64,000 nt of DNA from Kluyvera genomosp. 3 (GCA_002211745.1 CP022114.1:4806645-4870644); one strand, 5' to 3'. Counted from the first letter of the stretch, positions 1 to 9,762 are shown. The notes: a model not told the origin generated them from the letters alone. Program-made: numbers and translations.

Positions 1-236
1 ACGTCTGCGTCAGCGTCAATAACCTGGGTGCGCTGAGCAACACTGAGCTCATGGTCATCACCCGTAAGGTCGGCATGGCGCTGGCAGAACGCGGCATTCA
101 CACTCACGACGTGCAGGTCGGCCACTTTTGCACCTCGCTGGAGATGTCCGGATTTTCGTTAAGCCTGCTGCGGCTGGACGATGAAATGCAACGTCTGTAT
201 GACTACCCCATCAATACCCTCGGCTGGAGAAAATAA
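1..236 (+). CDS. dhaK: DhaK-family dihydroxyacetone kinase subunit, C-terminal end (partial)
   Basis: Only the last 77 or so codons are in the window; the gene starts upstream. The visible part has NNLGALSNTELM, a segment about the measured length of a DhaK C-terminal domain, then a cysteine-bearing HFCTSLEMSGFSLSL stretch typical of DhaK, and ends at TAA 234-236. DhaK binds dihydroxyacetone covalently through a histidine that lies upstream of the window. The next gene, dhaL, starts two bases after the stop, so the two are one transcription unit and probably translationally coupled. It is a different gene from the second DhaK at 3337-4345: the two C-termini align only loosely. Family call is firm; true substrate (dihydroxyacetone or another short ketose) is not visible here. 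Confidence 0.85.
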   Translation, partial: VCVSVNNLGALSNTELMVITRKVGMALAERGIHTHDVQVGHFCTSLEMSGFSLSLLRLDDEMQRLYDYPINTLGWRK

Positions 237-237
237 G

Positions 238-866
238 ATGAACACCACGCAATTCACCGCCTGTCTACAGCACGTTGCCCAGGGCATGATCGCCAGCGAA
301 CCGCGCCTGACCGCACTCGACCAGGTCATTGGCGATGGCGATCACGGTATTGGCATTAAGCGCGGCTTTACCGCTTTGCAGACGCTACTTTCCGCGCCTG
401 AATTTTCTCCCGCCGATATCGGTGACTGCCTGCTGCAAAGCGGCACGCGGCTGATGACCAGCATGGGCGGCGCTTCCGGCGCGATCTTCGGCACCCTGTT
501 CCGCGCGGGCGGCAAAGGGCTGGCTGGACGCCGCGAGCTGGATGCCGCGACGCTGGCTGAATGGCTGGAGACAGGTATGCAGGCAATCCACCAGCGCGGC
601 GGCGCAGAGCCGGGCGATAAAACAATGATGGATGCACTCGCCGCAGCGGCAACGCGCGCACGCTCAGACACGGCACTGCCATTATCTGAAGCGCTGGCAA
701 ATTGCGCACAGGCGGCGATGGCCGGTGCGGAAGGGACATCCACGATGGTGGCCCGCTTCGGGCGCGCGAAAAACCTCGGCGAGCGGGCCATCGGCCACTG
801 CGACCCGGCGCGGTGTCGATGGCGCTAATTCTGCAATTTATGGCCGAATTCACCCATACCCGCTAA
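238..866 (+). CDS. dhaL: DhaL-family dihydroxyacetone kinase, nucleotide-binding subunit (one apparent lost base)
   Basis: DhaL carries the nucleotide that phosphorylates the ketose bound to DhaK. The start ATG 238 follows the dhaK stop directly. VIGDGDHG near residue 30 is the metal/nucleotide-binding aspartate motif, GGASGAIFGTLFRA near residue 80 and GDKTMMDAL near residue 125 are standard DhaL motifs, and the end GRAKNLGERAIGHCDPG is also typical. The reading frame breaks at about 804-808, where one G seems missing from a CCCGGG; with it restored the protein runs on through VSMALILQFMAEF to TAA 864-866, giving 209 residues, the normal family length. No DhaM follows; a terminator hairpin comes next. 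The phosphoryl donor (ATP or PTS-charged ADP) cannot be told from this. Confidence 0.85.
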
Positions 867-879
867 CCCACCTGCCCGT

Positions 880-918
880 GTAAAAAGGGTTCATGTCCGT
901 ACATGGGCCCTTTTACGT
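880..918 (+). terminator. Rho-independent terminator after dhaKL
   Basis: GTAAAAAGGGTTCATGT at 880-896 pairs with ACATGGGCCCTTTTAC at 901-916 around a four-base loop, with T-rich 3' arm. It lies 14 bases after the dhaL stop and ends the dhaKL transcript. Confidence 0.7.
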
Positions 919-1082
919 TATAGCGAAAATCAGACGTAATTCATCATTGCAGCCGCTTTTCTGTATAATGCCCCGTGCCATAATAGATGTGGGGGCTTGT
1001 TAACCCTGATGTTAAACAAGCCAGAACAGACGGTGTCATTGCGCACTTGACAGCGAAAATACAAACTTAATTAGCCATCATT

Positions 1083-2276
1083 ATGATAATCAAACCAAAA
1101 ATTCGTGGATTCATCTGTACAACGACCCATCCGACTGGCTGTAAAGTCAACGTGGAAAAACAGATCGAATATGTGAAGAAAAACGGGAAAATCGCTAACG
1201 GCCCTTCCCGCGTGCTGGTGATCGGTGCTTCCACCGGTTACGGCCTGGCTTCCAGAATTTCCGCCGCATTTGGTAGCGGTGCCGCCACTATCGGCGTATT
1301 TTTCGAAAAACCGGGCACGGAAACCAAACCGGGTTCCGCGGGCTGGTATAACTCTGCCGCCTTCGATGAGGCCGCAAAACGCGAAGGTCTGTATTCCAAA
1401 AGCATCAACGGCGACGCGTTCTCCGATGAATGCCGCGACGCAGTCATCAAACTGATCAAAGAAGACCTGGGTCAGATTGATTTAGTGGTTTACTCACTGG
1501 CCTCTCCAGTGCGTAAAATGCCAAAAACCGGTGAAATCGTTCGTTCTGCGCTGAAGCCAATCGGCGAGGTTTATACCTCTAAAGCGATTGATACCAACAA
1601 AGATCAGATCATCACCGCCAGCATTGAGCCGGCCACCGAAGAAGAAGTTAAGAACACCGTTACCGTTATGGGCGGCGAAGACTGGGAACTGTGGATGGGC
1701 GCGCTGAGCGAAGCAGGCGTGCTGGCCGAAGGCGTGAAAACCGTGGCCTACTCCTACATCGGTACTGACCTGACCTGGCCAATCTACTGGCACGGCGCGC
1801 TGGGCAAAGCGAAAGAAGACCTCGATCGCGCGGCAGGTGAACTGCGTAACCAGCTGGCTCCGCTGCACGGCTCCGCGAACGTTGCCGTACTGAAATCCGT
1901 TATCACCCAGGCCTCTTCTGCTATTCCGGTGATGCCGCTGTACATTTCCATGGTCTTCAAGCTGATGAAAGAACAGGGGATTCACGAAGGTTGTATCGAG
2001 CAGATCAACCGTCTGATGACCACCAGCCTGTACGGCGATAAAGTGGCGCTTGATGACAATCAGCGTATCCGTATGGATGACTGGGAACTGCGTGACGATA
2101 TTCAGCAGGCGTGCCGTGACCTGTGGCCGCTGATCACCACCGAAAACCTGGCGCAAGAAACCGACTATGCAGGCTACAAGCAGGAATTCCTGAACCTGTT
2201 CGGTTTTGCTCTCGACGGTGTGGATTACGATGCGGACGTGAACCCTGAAGTCGAATTCGACGTCATCACGCTGTAA
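1083..2276 (+). CDS. fabV: Trans-2-enoyl-CoA/enoyl-ACP reductase FabV
   Basis: FabV reduces the trans-2-enoyl group at the last step of fatty-acid elongation, in the cytoplasm, using NADH. The frame is intact at 397 residues, the usual FabV length. The N-terminus [14 protein letters not shown] fits the family. The NAD-binding glycine motif GASTGYG is at residues 48-54, and the catalytic Tyr235 and Lys244 are present in [10 protein letters not shown], giving the eight-residue spacing that sets FabV apart from FabI. ATG 1083 is chosen because it matches the family N-terminus. A good -10 hexamer TATAAT lies at 964-969. FabV is known to tolerate triclosan well compared with FabI. E. coli K-12 lacks it; whether this strain also has fabI cannot be seen. 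Confidence 0.96.
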   Translation: MIIKPKIRGFICTTTHPTGCKVNVEKQIEYVKKNGKIANGPSRVLVIGASTGYGLASRISAAFGSGAATIGVFFEKPGTETKPGSAGWYNSAAFDEAAKREGLYSKSINGDAFSDECRDAVIKLIKEDLGQIDLVVYSLASPVRKMPKTGEIVRSALKPIGEVYTSKAIDTNKDQIITASIEPATEEEVKNTVTVMGGEDWELWMGALSEAGVLAEGVKTVAYSYIGTDLTWPIYWHGALGKAKEDLDRAAGELRNQLAPLHGSANVAVLKSVITQASSAIPVMPLYISMVFKLMKEQGIHEGCIEQINRLMTTSLYGDKVALDDNQRIRMDDWELRDDIQQACRDLWPLITTENLAQETDYAGYKQEFLNLFGFALDGVDYDADVNPEVEFDVITL

Positions 2277-2285
2277 TGCGTTGAA

Positions 2286-2313
2286 GCCGGGTGTCGGTTA
2301 CGCCTTACCCGGC
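2286..2313. repeat. REP-type palindrome
   Basis: GCCGGGTG and its partner TACCCGGC enclose a GTTACGC core; this is the usual enterobacterial REP (PU) hairpin layout. A second degenerate copy (GATAAGCGCAGCGTCATC) follows at 2333-2350. Confidence 0.6.
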
Positions 2314-2353
2314 CAACGAAATTTGTCGTCCCGATAAGCGCAGCGTCATCAGG

Positions 2354-2387
2354 AAAAGGGTTCGTGCGAAAGCATGAACCCTTTTTT
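2354..2387. terminator. Terminator after fabV
   Basis: GGGTTCGTGC and GCATGAACCC pair around a GAAA loop, flanked by A and T runs on the two sides, so it can act in both directions. It separates fabV (plus) from the convergent HPr-like gene (minus). Confidence 0.75.
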
Positions 2388-2409
2388 ATTCCGCCTGATA
2401 ATGCGTGGG

Positions 2410-2674
2410 CTAATCGAAGCCAAAGCCTTCCGCGAACAGCACCTTCAACTTTTCCATTGCCTCCTGCTCATCGCTACCGCTACAGATGATCTCAAGCGAT
2501 CCTCGGCCTTTGATCCCTGCCCCAGAATGCTCATGATGCTTTTCCCTTTGATAACCTTGCCGTCATAGATCATCTCGATCCGCGATTGATACTGCGCGCA
2601 GGCTTTGGCCAAAACCCCGCCGGACGGGCATGAATGCCGTGTTGATTGCTGATTTTCACCACTTCTTTCAACAT
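2410..2674 (-). CDS. Stand-alone HPr-like phosphocarrier protein (two apparent lost bases)
   Basis: Read on the minus strand with two bases restored (one in the A/T run at 2611-2614, one in the C/G run at 2516-2518) this is an 88-residue HPr-fold protein. The histidine that carries the phosphate is at residue 15 in GIHARPAG, exactly as in HPr, and the regulatory-type serine is at residue 46 in GKSIMS. It is the last gene of the PTS-aldolase-DhaKL operon, 11 bases after dhaL. In the E. coli system the donor DhaM is a fusion of EIIA, HPr and EI-like domains; here an HPr domain stands alone, so it may feed the transporter, the DhaKL pair, or both. The unbroken frames are too short to be found by plain ORF calling. 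Family call is good; role is inferred. Confidence 0.75.
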
Positions 2675-2685
2675 AATTGCGTTCC

Positions 2686-3327
2686 TTACTTACCGCCCGT
2701 CGCTCGGCAAATAGCCTGCACGAAGTTAAAATAGCCCTGGATCAACAGTTGCGCGACCATGGCGCCAGGATCGACAAACGTGCGCGAGCGCTCGCCATGA
2801 ATAGCTGCACGCCCGTGCTTCGCCACCATGGTGGTTGTCTGCTGCACGCCCTGTTGTGCTTGCAGTAGCGCATTCCTCGCCGCGGTCAGCGGTTCCTCTC
2901 CGGCAAGCAGCCCGCCAGCGCGGGGGCCATGCCATCGAGGAAGGTTTTTTCGCCCGGCTGCGCTTTCCCGCGCTGCTGCACGCCGTCATACCAGGCCTGG
3001 AACAACACGCCGGCTTCCGTTAGCCCAGCGTTTCCCGGCCTTTAAACGCCTTACCCGCCTGCATCAGCCCGGAAGCCATCAGCGTCCCCATGGTCGACGG
3101 CACCGCCGAGGCCATCGCCTTGCCCGCCATGTAGAAGAATCGCCCCAGGTCACGTTCTTCGCTCTGCTGCGCGTAGCGCGCCGCCGCCGCGAAACCGTCG
3201 CTCATCGTCAGCCCCAGATCCCGTCGCCAACCACGCTATCCAGCTCGGTCAGGACCGATTTGTTGGCCTCCATGATGCGCGCCCACTCGGTAAAAAGCGG
3301 TCGCAGACTCTGCGTATCTAGCGTCAT
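2686..3327 (-). CDS. dhaL: Second DhaL-family kinase subunit (three apparent lost bases)
   Basis: ATG 3327 follows a strong AAGGAGGGAGG. The motif VVGDGDLGLTMSDGF near residue 30 is the metal/nucleotide site, STMGTLMASGLMQAGKAFKG the middle motif, GEKTFLDGMAPAL the third, and HGRAAIHGERSRTFVDPGAM the C-terminal one. Three single bases seem lost, in C runs at 3220-3222, 3024-3026 and 2911-2913; restoring them gives 214 residues with stop at 2686-2688. It differs clearly from the DhaL at 238-866, so the two loci are paralogues rather than a duplication artefact. Co-transcribed with dhaK (upstream) and the HPr-like gene (downstream). Likely transfers phosphate to whatever ketose its DhaK partner binds. 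Confidence 0.82.
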
Positions 3328-3336
3328 CCTCCCTCC

Positions 3337-4345
3337 TTAAGCCGGAAACTGGCGGAACATCGGGTATCGGCCCGGCGTTGAGCAGCGTTTTCAGCTCTTC
3401 ATCCACCGGCATCAGGCTAATGGACATACCGGTCATCTCCATTGCCGTCGCAAATTCGCCAATCCAGACGCGGAAAACGCGCATCTGGCTCTCGGCCAGA
3501 ATCTGATGTACATGGCGATACATCAGGTACAACTCTTCCAGCGGCGTGGCGCCAAGCCCATTGATCAACACGGCAACTTCATCGCCCTGCTGGCAAGGTG
3601 AGTCCGCCAGCAGCCAGGACATCATCTCTTCGGCAATCTGTTCGGCGCTCAGCTGCGGACCCCGGCGGATACCGCTTTCACCGTGAATCCCATGCCAATC
3701 TCCATTTCGTTGTCGCCAATATGGAAACCCGGTTTACCGATTCGCGGCACGATACACGGCGACAGCGCGACGCCAAGCGTGCGCACGCGGTCTCCTGCTT
3801 TCTGCGCAATGCGCTGGACGGTTTCAAGGTCATCCATTCTGGCCGCGGATGCCCCGGCGCATTTGTAGACGAAGAAGATCCCGCAACCCCACGACGGGTG
3901 GTGGCTTCTGTACCGTCCGGCACCGCACCTGCCGAATCGTCAGCCGCCACTACCGTCGCGGTTCGGATATCACTCTCCATGTCGGCCATTTCCGCCGCCA
4001 TATCAAAATTGAAAATATCGCCGTTATAGTTACCGTACAGGTACAGCACGCCGCGCCGCTATCGACCGCCTGCGTGACGGCGAGAATCTGCTCCGGCGAG
4101 GGTGACTGAAACACATCGCCAATGGCGCAGCCGTCCAGCATGCCCTGACCGACGTAGCCGAGGAATAGCGGCAGATGCCCGGAACCGCCACCGGTGACGA
4201 TCCCTACCTTGCCAGGCACCGGACGCGCCGTGGCAAGACAGTGAAGATCCTCATTAACACAGCGGAATTTATCGGGATGCGCCAGATAGATACCTTCCAG
4301 CATCTCCGGGATAAAGTTCTCCGCCTGATTCAGAAATTTTTTCAT
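3337..4345 (-). CDS. dhaK: Second DhaK-family kinase, substrate-binding subunit (several apparent lost bases)
   Basis: N-terminus MKKFLNQAENFIPEMLEGI and the glycine motif TGGGSGHLPLFLGYVG (residues about 51-66) are typical of DhaK. GIHGESG near residue 215 holds the histidine that forms the hemiaminal with the ketone substrate. Losses are seen near 4050-4052, 3880-3882 and 3689-3691, each in a short G/C run; the joined product is about 337 residues. The last frame is uncertain: as read, the frame runs into dhaL, and the stop at 3337-3339 needs two more restored bases near 3360-3375; the end PMFRQFPA would then sit just before the dhaL ribosome site. Sits between the aldolase and DhaL in one operon, which suggests that the aldolase product or the imported sugar is its substrate. 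Confidence 0.82.
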
Positions 4346-4390
4346 GCGCTCTCTCCATGAATATTCCGCCCTGAACGGGCGGGCGCTCAG

Positions 4391-5052
4391 TTAGCGGGAA
4401 AATTTAATCTGCGACGGATAGGCCCAGCGTTGCAGCTCTTCCGGGGCGAAGGATTCAGGCTCCTTGCCGCCGTTAATCACCAGCGCGTGGTAGTAAATCT
4501 GCGCCATCTCCTCAAGATAGGCAGACTTCAGCACCGCTTCGTACGGGTCCTTGTCTACGCCGATAGCTCCATGCTTTTCCATCAGAATGGCATCAGCGCG
4601 TTTGATAGGTTCGATAACGCTGTTCGACAACGCAGGCGTGCCGGGGCGGCCATAGGGCGCGACCGGAATGACGCCATCTTTCAGATTGAGGATCGCGCAT
4701 TCGTACACCACCGCCGGGATCGGTTTATTCAGTACGGCAAACGACGTCGCATACAGCGAATGGGTGTGGGAAATCGCAAACACATCCGGGCGCGCCTTAT
4801 AAATCTCGATATGCATCAGACATTCGCTGGTCGGACGCAAACCCGCTTCGCTTTCAATCACATTGGCTTCAACGTCCATTACCACGATATCGCGCGGCGT
4901 TAAATGCATTTTGTCGATGGTCGTGGGGGTTACCAGAATAAGTCCGTCTCTTTATCTCGTACGCTGGAATTACCCGCTTTATGTTTACACAGTCCCCATT
5001 GCTGAGCGGTTCTGGCCATTTCGACAACGTGTTTTTTCTGAATTTCTAACAT
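4391..5052 (-). CDS. Class II (zinc) aldolase/epimerase of the FucA/AraD family (one apparent lost base)
   Basis: The family holds fuculose-, rhamnulose- and ribulose-phosphate enzymes that split or epimerise phosphorylated ketoses with a zinc ion. Start ATG 5052 gives MLEIQKKHVVEMARTAQQWG. KAGNSSVRD near residue 25 is the phosphate loop, TSECLMHIEIY the helix with the catalytic acidic residue, HTHSLYAT gives two zinc histidines and MEKHGAIG the third. One G seems lost near 4944-4945 (in GAGACGGGACTT); restored length is 220 residues, the FucA/AraD size. Lies 101 bases after the regulator and 45 before dhaK. Cleavage of the PTS-imported phosphate by this enzyme, with DhaKL acting on a ketose product, is the simplest reading; the exact substrate is unknown. 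Confidence 0.85.
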
Positions 5053-5153
5053 AATATTTATCCTGTATACGGTTATAGGGCGAGCGATGTCGCGACAATG
5101 GTTGCCGGGAAATAACGTTGCAGTTTTTAGCTGCAACGGCGTTTAATGACTTA

Positions 5154-7215
5154 TTACAGGTGATGGACGAATTCTTTTATCAATGCATATTCATCCTGCG
5201 CGCGGCGAATAACATTACCGCCATCATAAAACTCGAGAAATTCATTTAATTGCGCGAGCGCCTTGAGATGTTTCTGTGGATTATTAGTTGCCAGGACGAT
5301 AATAATATCGGCCTGCATATAACCCGCGAAATCAATCTTAGAAGGCAGGCGTAATAACGCCATCCCGTATCCAGTGCGCCATCATCGACGCCTGCGTGGG
5401 CGATAATCACGCCATCGGCCAGCATGATATAGGGCTGCTCGTCAGCGATTTTATTCAGCATAATTTGCAGATAGCGAGGTTCAATCACGCCGCTTTCCAA
5501 CAGTGACGCAGCGGCCTGAGTAATGGCCTGCTGCCAGTCGCCGGGACACGAAGTGACAAACTGAACGTGTTCGCGCCGCAGCAAGTCGGTCAGCGACGGC
5601 GCTTGTGGTTCAATGTTGCCCACCGCGCTCGCGGCGCTTTTTTCATCGTAGATATAGCTGGCCAGCGCGCGCTGCAATCCTTTGTGATCGATAATGTTGC
5701 CGAAGCGTTCGAAGATAAGCAGCAGTTGCTCTATCTGAATAATGTTCGGGTCCACGCCCTGTAGCGCGCTGATAACATGATTGCGAAAGGCGCTCTTATG
5801 GATGCTGCTGATGGACGGATTCACCACAAACACCATCTTGTTGGTATTCAGGTGTGTGGTCGAGAAGACCACATCGTAGTGCCCGGTATAGCGCTCAAAC
5901 TCGCGGCGCGACATCACCTCGGTAAAGTGCAGTTCCGGGAATAGCACCTGCAGCGTCAGAAACAGATAAGTCGAAATCGTGGCGCTATTCTCACACACGA
6001 CCACCGCCGTTTTCTGCAGCTTAATCTGATGGATAACCCCTTCGCGGGTCAGCCAGCCGCCAAAAAGCACCGTCAAAAATGCCATCTCTTCATCGGGAAT
6101 TTCACAGTGCAATACCGTTTCGAACGGCACCGCCGCCCGGCGAACCATCTCGTGCAGGTGGCTGAACTCCTTCACCACCAGATCGTAAACGCTGCTGGTG
6201 TTGGTCAGATGGTAGCGAATACGGTAATAGGCCGGTTTCCAGTGTTGATAGATCTTTTCAATCAGCTCATTTTTTTCTTTGATGGTGACGCAGCTTATTT
6301 TTTCGAAGTTATCGACCACCGCGACCACGCTTTCGAGCAGAAGCGTATCAAGGTGGAAATATTTATCGGCAATGCTTTGAATATTTGAACTTTGGATCAG
6401 TGCCGTCAGGAAAACCAGTTCATTTTCGCTACTGATATTGATTTTACTGATAACGCTCTGCATCAATGTAAATTCTCTGCTGCCAATAATGTCAGCGTAG
6501 CTGCTCGGGATATTGACCAGACTTTTCCCTGAATCAATACGGTGCAGGACAAAGCAGATAAAATAAATAAGCTCCTGAAGCTGGCGGTCGGTAAACTGAA
6601 TTTTAAAACGTTTTTCAATTTCGCTGAAAACATTGCCCACCTTTTCCAGATAGTCGCTCATCACATTGTTGTATTGAGCAATAATGTTTTTGGCGACCGG
6701 GATTTCCAGCACCCGGCGCAGGCAGTTTAGCAACAGGTAGCGTTTTTCCAGCTCCTCACCCAGAATATGGTAGCCATTACCCTGTCATAGCTTATCTCCA
6801 GCCCGTGCTCGATAACCTCGGTGCGCACCTTTTTCAGGTCGTTGATAATCGTATTCTGGCTGACGCCCAGCGAAGAGGAGAGATGCAGCAATGAAAGCCG
6901 CTCGCTGCGGGTCAACAGCATAAAGATAATCATCTGTCCGCGTTCATCTTCCGAGTAGAGATAGCGATGCTCGGTTTCAGCGGTCTGATTCTGACGAAAA
7001 TGCTCAATCACATGGCGCGGGATATGCAGTTTCCCGGTTTTCAGGCGGTTGATCCGGTCGAAGTGGTTCGATTCCAGATAATCATTCACCTTTTTCAGCG
7101 TATAGCTCAGCTGTTTGCGCGTCAGGCAAAACTGCTCCTCAAGCTTCGTCCCCGTGATGCCGGGATCGTTCACAATGGCATCCAGCACTGCAACCACACG
7201 TTTATCCATAGCCAT
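5154..7215 (-). CDS. PRD-containing transcription regulator with PTS EIIB-Gat and EIIA domains (two apparent lost bases)
   Basis: Layout in order: N-terminal helix-turn-helix region (MDKRVVAVLDAIVNDPGITGTKLEEQF, then SSLGVSQNTIINDLKKV near residue 120), two PTS regulation domains (histidines in YFICFVLHRID and FSHLHEMVRR), an EIIB-Gat-like domain with VVVCENSATIS, and a C-terminal EIIA domain with GVIIAHAGVDDG. This is the LicR/MtlR-type layout, in which PTS phosphorylation of the PRD histidines sets activity. Losses lie near 6780-6782 and 5364-5366; restored length 687. Start ATG 7215 follows AGGAGAGTCGAC. It sits inside the operon between IIC and the aldolase, so it very likely controls these same genes. 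Confidence 0.85.
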
Positions 7216-7282
7216 GTCGACTCTCCTGCAATCAAAAGTCTGGCGGCGGCGCCTGCCGCCAGACATGAACATGAAACCAGAA

Positions 7283-8679
7283 TTAAGCCTGCTGAGCTTT
7301 CTCCTGCTGCTCGGCTTCCAGCTGCGCCAGATTGCTTTCACGACGCAGCTCGCGGGAGTAGAAGAAGTAGCCGCAGCCCCACCACAGCGCAAACACCAGC
7401 GGGATAAAGTTGCCTTCCAGGAATTTGAACAGGAAAGAGAAGGCGTAGGTAAAGACCGGGCATCAATCGAGCTGTTCGAAATCAGCTGCCCTGCCGGAAT
7501 GGTGATCGCTTTCGTGGCCAACCGAGGTCGGTAATCATTGGCGCGAACTGCGTGCCAACGAACAGGAAGAACGGCACGCCAATAATGCTCAGGATCACCA
7601 TGCGCAGCGTATTACCGCGCGTCACCAGATAGGCCGGAACAATCAACGCAATATTGATGATGCCGGCAAACGGCAGGATCTTATTTCCTGGCAGAATCAG
7701 TGCCCACAGCAGGGTGAACGGAATGGCGACGATAATGGCAAACCAGATCTCACTCGCACCGCCCATAAACGGCCAGTCGATACCGACAAACAGCTTACGC
7801 CCGGAGAATTTCTTGTTCATATAGTCGCTGATGGCTTCAGAGATGGGCGATAGCGCCTGCATAAAGAGCTTGGAAATCATCGGGAACAGCACCAACGCCG
7901 TCGAGGCCTGCACACCCAGCATCAGCGTTTTCGCGACGCTGTAGCCCGCGATCGCTCCGAACAGGATCCCAGAATAAAACCAATGATATGGTTTTCGGCA
8001 AAGACCCCGACTTTGGCGCGCAGTGCACTGGCGTCCATCGGCTTATTGCAGACCGGAATTTTACGCAGCAACAGATCGAACGGGTAATAAATGGCCCAAA
8101 GAAGACCATACGGTGCGTACAGGTCACCCCGGGATCCCGTGAGTTTCTCAATACGATGCTGGTGAATATCCCCGCATTCAGTTCCATGATGATCTGGAAG
8201 GCGGCAACGAGGAACGCCAGCACCAGGCTCCAGACCGGGCCAAACAATGGGGTGGTGACGCTCACTACGATAAACGCGGTAAAGATTTTCCCCCACACGT
8301 TCCAGAGGTCGGCATTGAAGGTATTGGTCTTGTTTAGCATCAACATCACAATGTTTACGCCAACCTGAAGCGGGAACATGGCGAATGCGTAAGGCCAGGC
8401 CCAGGAGATATTCGCCATCGTCGTCCAACCGCCGTCGACGATACTTAACTCCAGGCCGGTACGGTTCATCATGGTCTGCGCGGCAACCCCGATGGCATCA
8501 ACCATAAAGCCAATCAGCATGCTCATCCCAACGAAGGCGACGCCCAGCGTGATGGCCGCCGAAGCCGCATCGCGGAATTTCATCCGCACCACCAGCCCGG
8601 CTAATAACATAATAAAAGGCACAAAAACCGGCGCGCCTAAATTCAGAATATAATTTATGACTACACCAAGAAAGTCCAT
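7283..8679 (-). CDS. PTS transporter IIC component, galactitol family (about seven apparent lost bases)
   Basis: Membrane channel of a PTS that imports and phosphorylates a sugar or polyol. The N-terminus MDFLGVVINYILNLGAPVFV and the conserved IEKLTG-IPGVTCTHPYG segment and GAIAGYSVAKTLMLGVQA match GatC-type proteins; many hydrophobic helices are plain. The frame breaks near 8186, three times within 8110-8145, and near 7970, 7517 and 7457; restoring seven bases gives 467 residues, close to GatC (about 450). The charged glutamine- and glutamate-rich tail ELEAEQQEKAQQA is unusual for a IIC. Sits between IIB and the regulator. GatC relatives move galactitol or other polyols, but substrate cannot be fixed from sequence. 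Confidence 0.82.
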
Positions 8680-8724
8680 AGCACTTCTCCACTAAAATAA
8701 TTATACGGATTAAAGAGCTACGCC

Positions 8725-9002
8725 TTATTTACAGGCATCAATGACCTTTTGTAATTCCTGTTCCATACCCATACCGGTCAGAAATGCGATACCGTTAATC
8801 ACGGGATAGGATATTGCTTATCAACTTTAGTAATTGCGATATACGCAGCACTATCCTTAATATGGCTATCGAGAGATTTAAGGTCGATTACTTCAACTTT
8901 AATGTGCGACTGGTTACGTTCATTCAATAAGCGAGTCACTTTACTGGCAACTGTTTGTGAGGTCGCAACGCCGCTTCCACAGGCAACAATGACTTTTTTC
9001 AT
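8725..9002 (-). CDS. PTS IIB component, galactitol family (one apparent lost base)
   Basis: Small cytoplasmic phosphocarrier. MKKVIVACGSGVATSQTVASK holds the phosphocysteine at residue 8 in the ACGSGVATS signature of GatB-type proteins. The frame breaks after KQYPIP where one C is missing (near 8803-8805); restored end is VINGIAFLTGMGMEQELQKVIDACK, total 92 residues with stop at 8725-8727. Start ATG 9002 lies one base from the end of the IIA gene. It passes phosphate from IIA to the substrate bound by IIC. Confidence 0.87.
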
Positions 9003-9003
9003 T

Positions 9004-9518
9004 TTATAAATCCTTATCCAATTGCAGTCTTGATGTGAGGGTACAGAGAAAGGTATCTACATCGTCTATCTCGCGTAGGGTCTGGACGACCTGTTCATCA
9101 GCAAGGCAGTCCATCAGGTTTTGCAGCGCCGTCAGGTGGCTGCTGTGGTCAATAAAACCAAGTAGAACAATAAATTGAACGTAGAGCGTATTGTCGTCAT
9201 TCCCATTTCCTGCCAGGCGAGAGGTTGTGACAGTCGCGTAACAGAGATAAAGGGACGGATGACGTGTTGGGGGTCGGTATGCGGCAGCGCGATAGCCACC
9301 GGCAGCGTGGGTAACCCGGTTGGATAGGCTTTTTCTCTGGCAAGAATGGCATCGAGGAAAGAATCCCGAACGTAGCCTTTCTCTTTCAGCAGTAAAAATA
9401 TCGAAGAAAAAAAGTCCGTGGAATTATTATAATGCTTATCGAGGAACGTAAGCTGAGGCGTTAAATATTTACTTCCTTGCGCATTTTCATTCGGGGTATC
9501 AACTATATCCATTCTCAT
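9004..9518 (-). CDS. PTS IIA component, fructose/mannitol-type EIIA-2 domain (one apparent lost base)
   Basis: First gene of the operon. LPVAIALPHTDPQHV holds the phosphohistidine in the usual ALPHT setting of the EIIA-2 family, near residue 72. One G is missing near 9204-9206 (WQEMGNDDNTLYVQFIVLLGF); restored length is about 171 residues with stop at 9004-9006. Start ATG 9518 has AGAGG seven to eight bases upstream; a second ATG six bases on is possible. It receives phosphate from HPr, either the general one or the operon's own HPr-like protein, and passes it to IIB. Confidence 0.85.
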
Positions 9519-9641
9519 CCGAATATCCTCTCTAACCGCTAAGAATTAACTACCGACAATGTTAATTGAGGAGTTACGGTCAAGCGAGAAGTATTGCCCC
9601 AAAAGATGACCAGAACCTGGCGCAACGCGGTGAGCGTTTTA

Positions 9642-9658
9642 TTATGAATTGCATCACA
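9642..9658 (-). promoter_or_regulatory. Candidate CRP site upstream of the PTS operon
   Basis: On the minus strand TGTGATGCAATTCATAA gives a full left half (TGTGA) and a partial right half with the right six-base gap. It lies about 125 bases before the IIA start, a sensible place for catabolite control of a sugar operon. Motif match only. Confidence 0.35.
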
Positions 9659-9726
9659 TTTTTATAGTAAGAACAGGCTAACGGGAAAAAATAGAGGGAA
9701 GCAGAAACGTGAAAATGAAATAACGA

Positions 9727-9749
9727 GGGATAACCGCGATGGTTATCCC
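9727..9749 (-). terminator. Hairpin after ilvA
   Basis: GGGATAACC and GGTTATCCC form a nine-pair perfect stem just after the ilvA stop, followed on the minus strand by a T-rich stretch. Likely end of the ilv transcript. Confidence 0.6.
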
Positions 9750-9762
9750 CGAAAAACGGTGC

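Noticed and set aside
7482-8679. Two or three separate membrane proteins in the IIC region
   Set aside because: The pieces join into one GatC-like protein of 467 residues when seven bases are restored, with motifs in family order.
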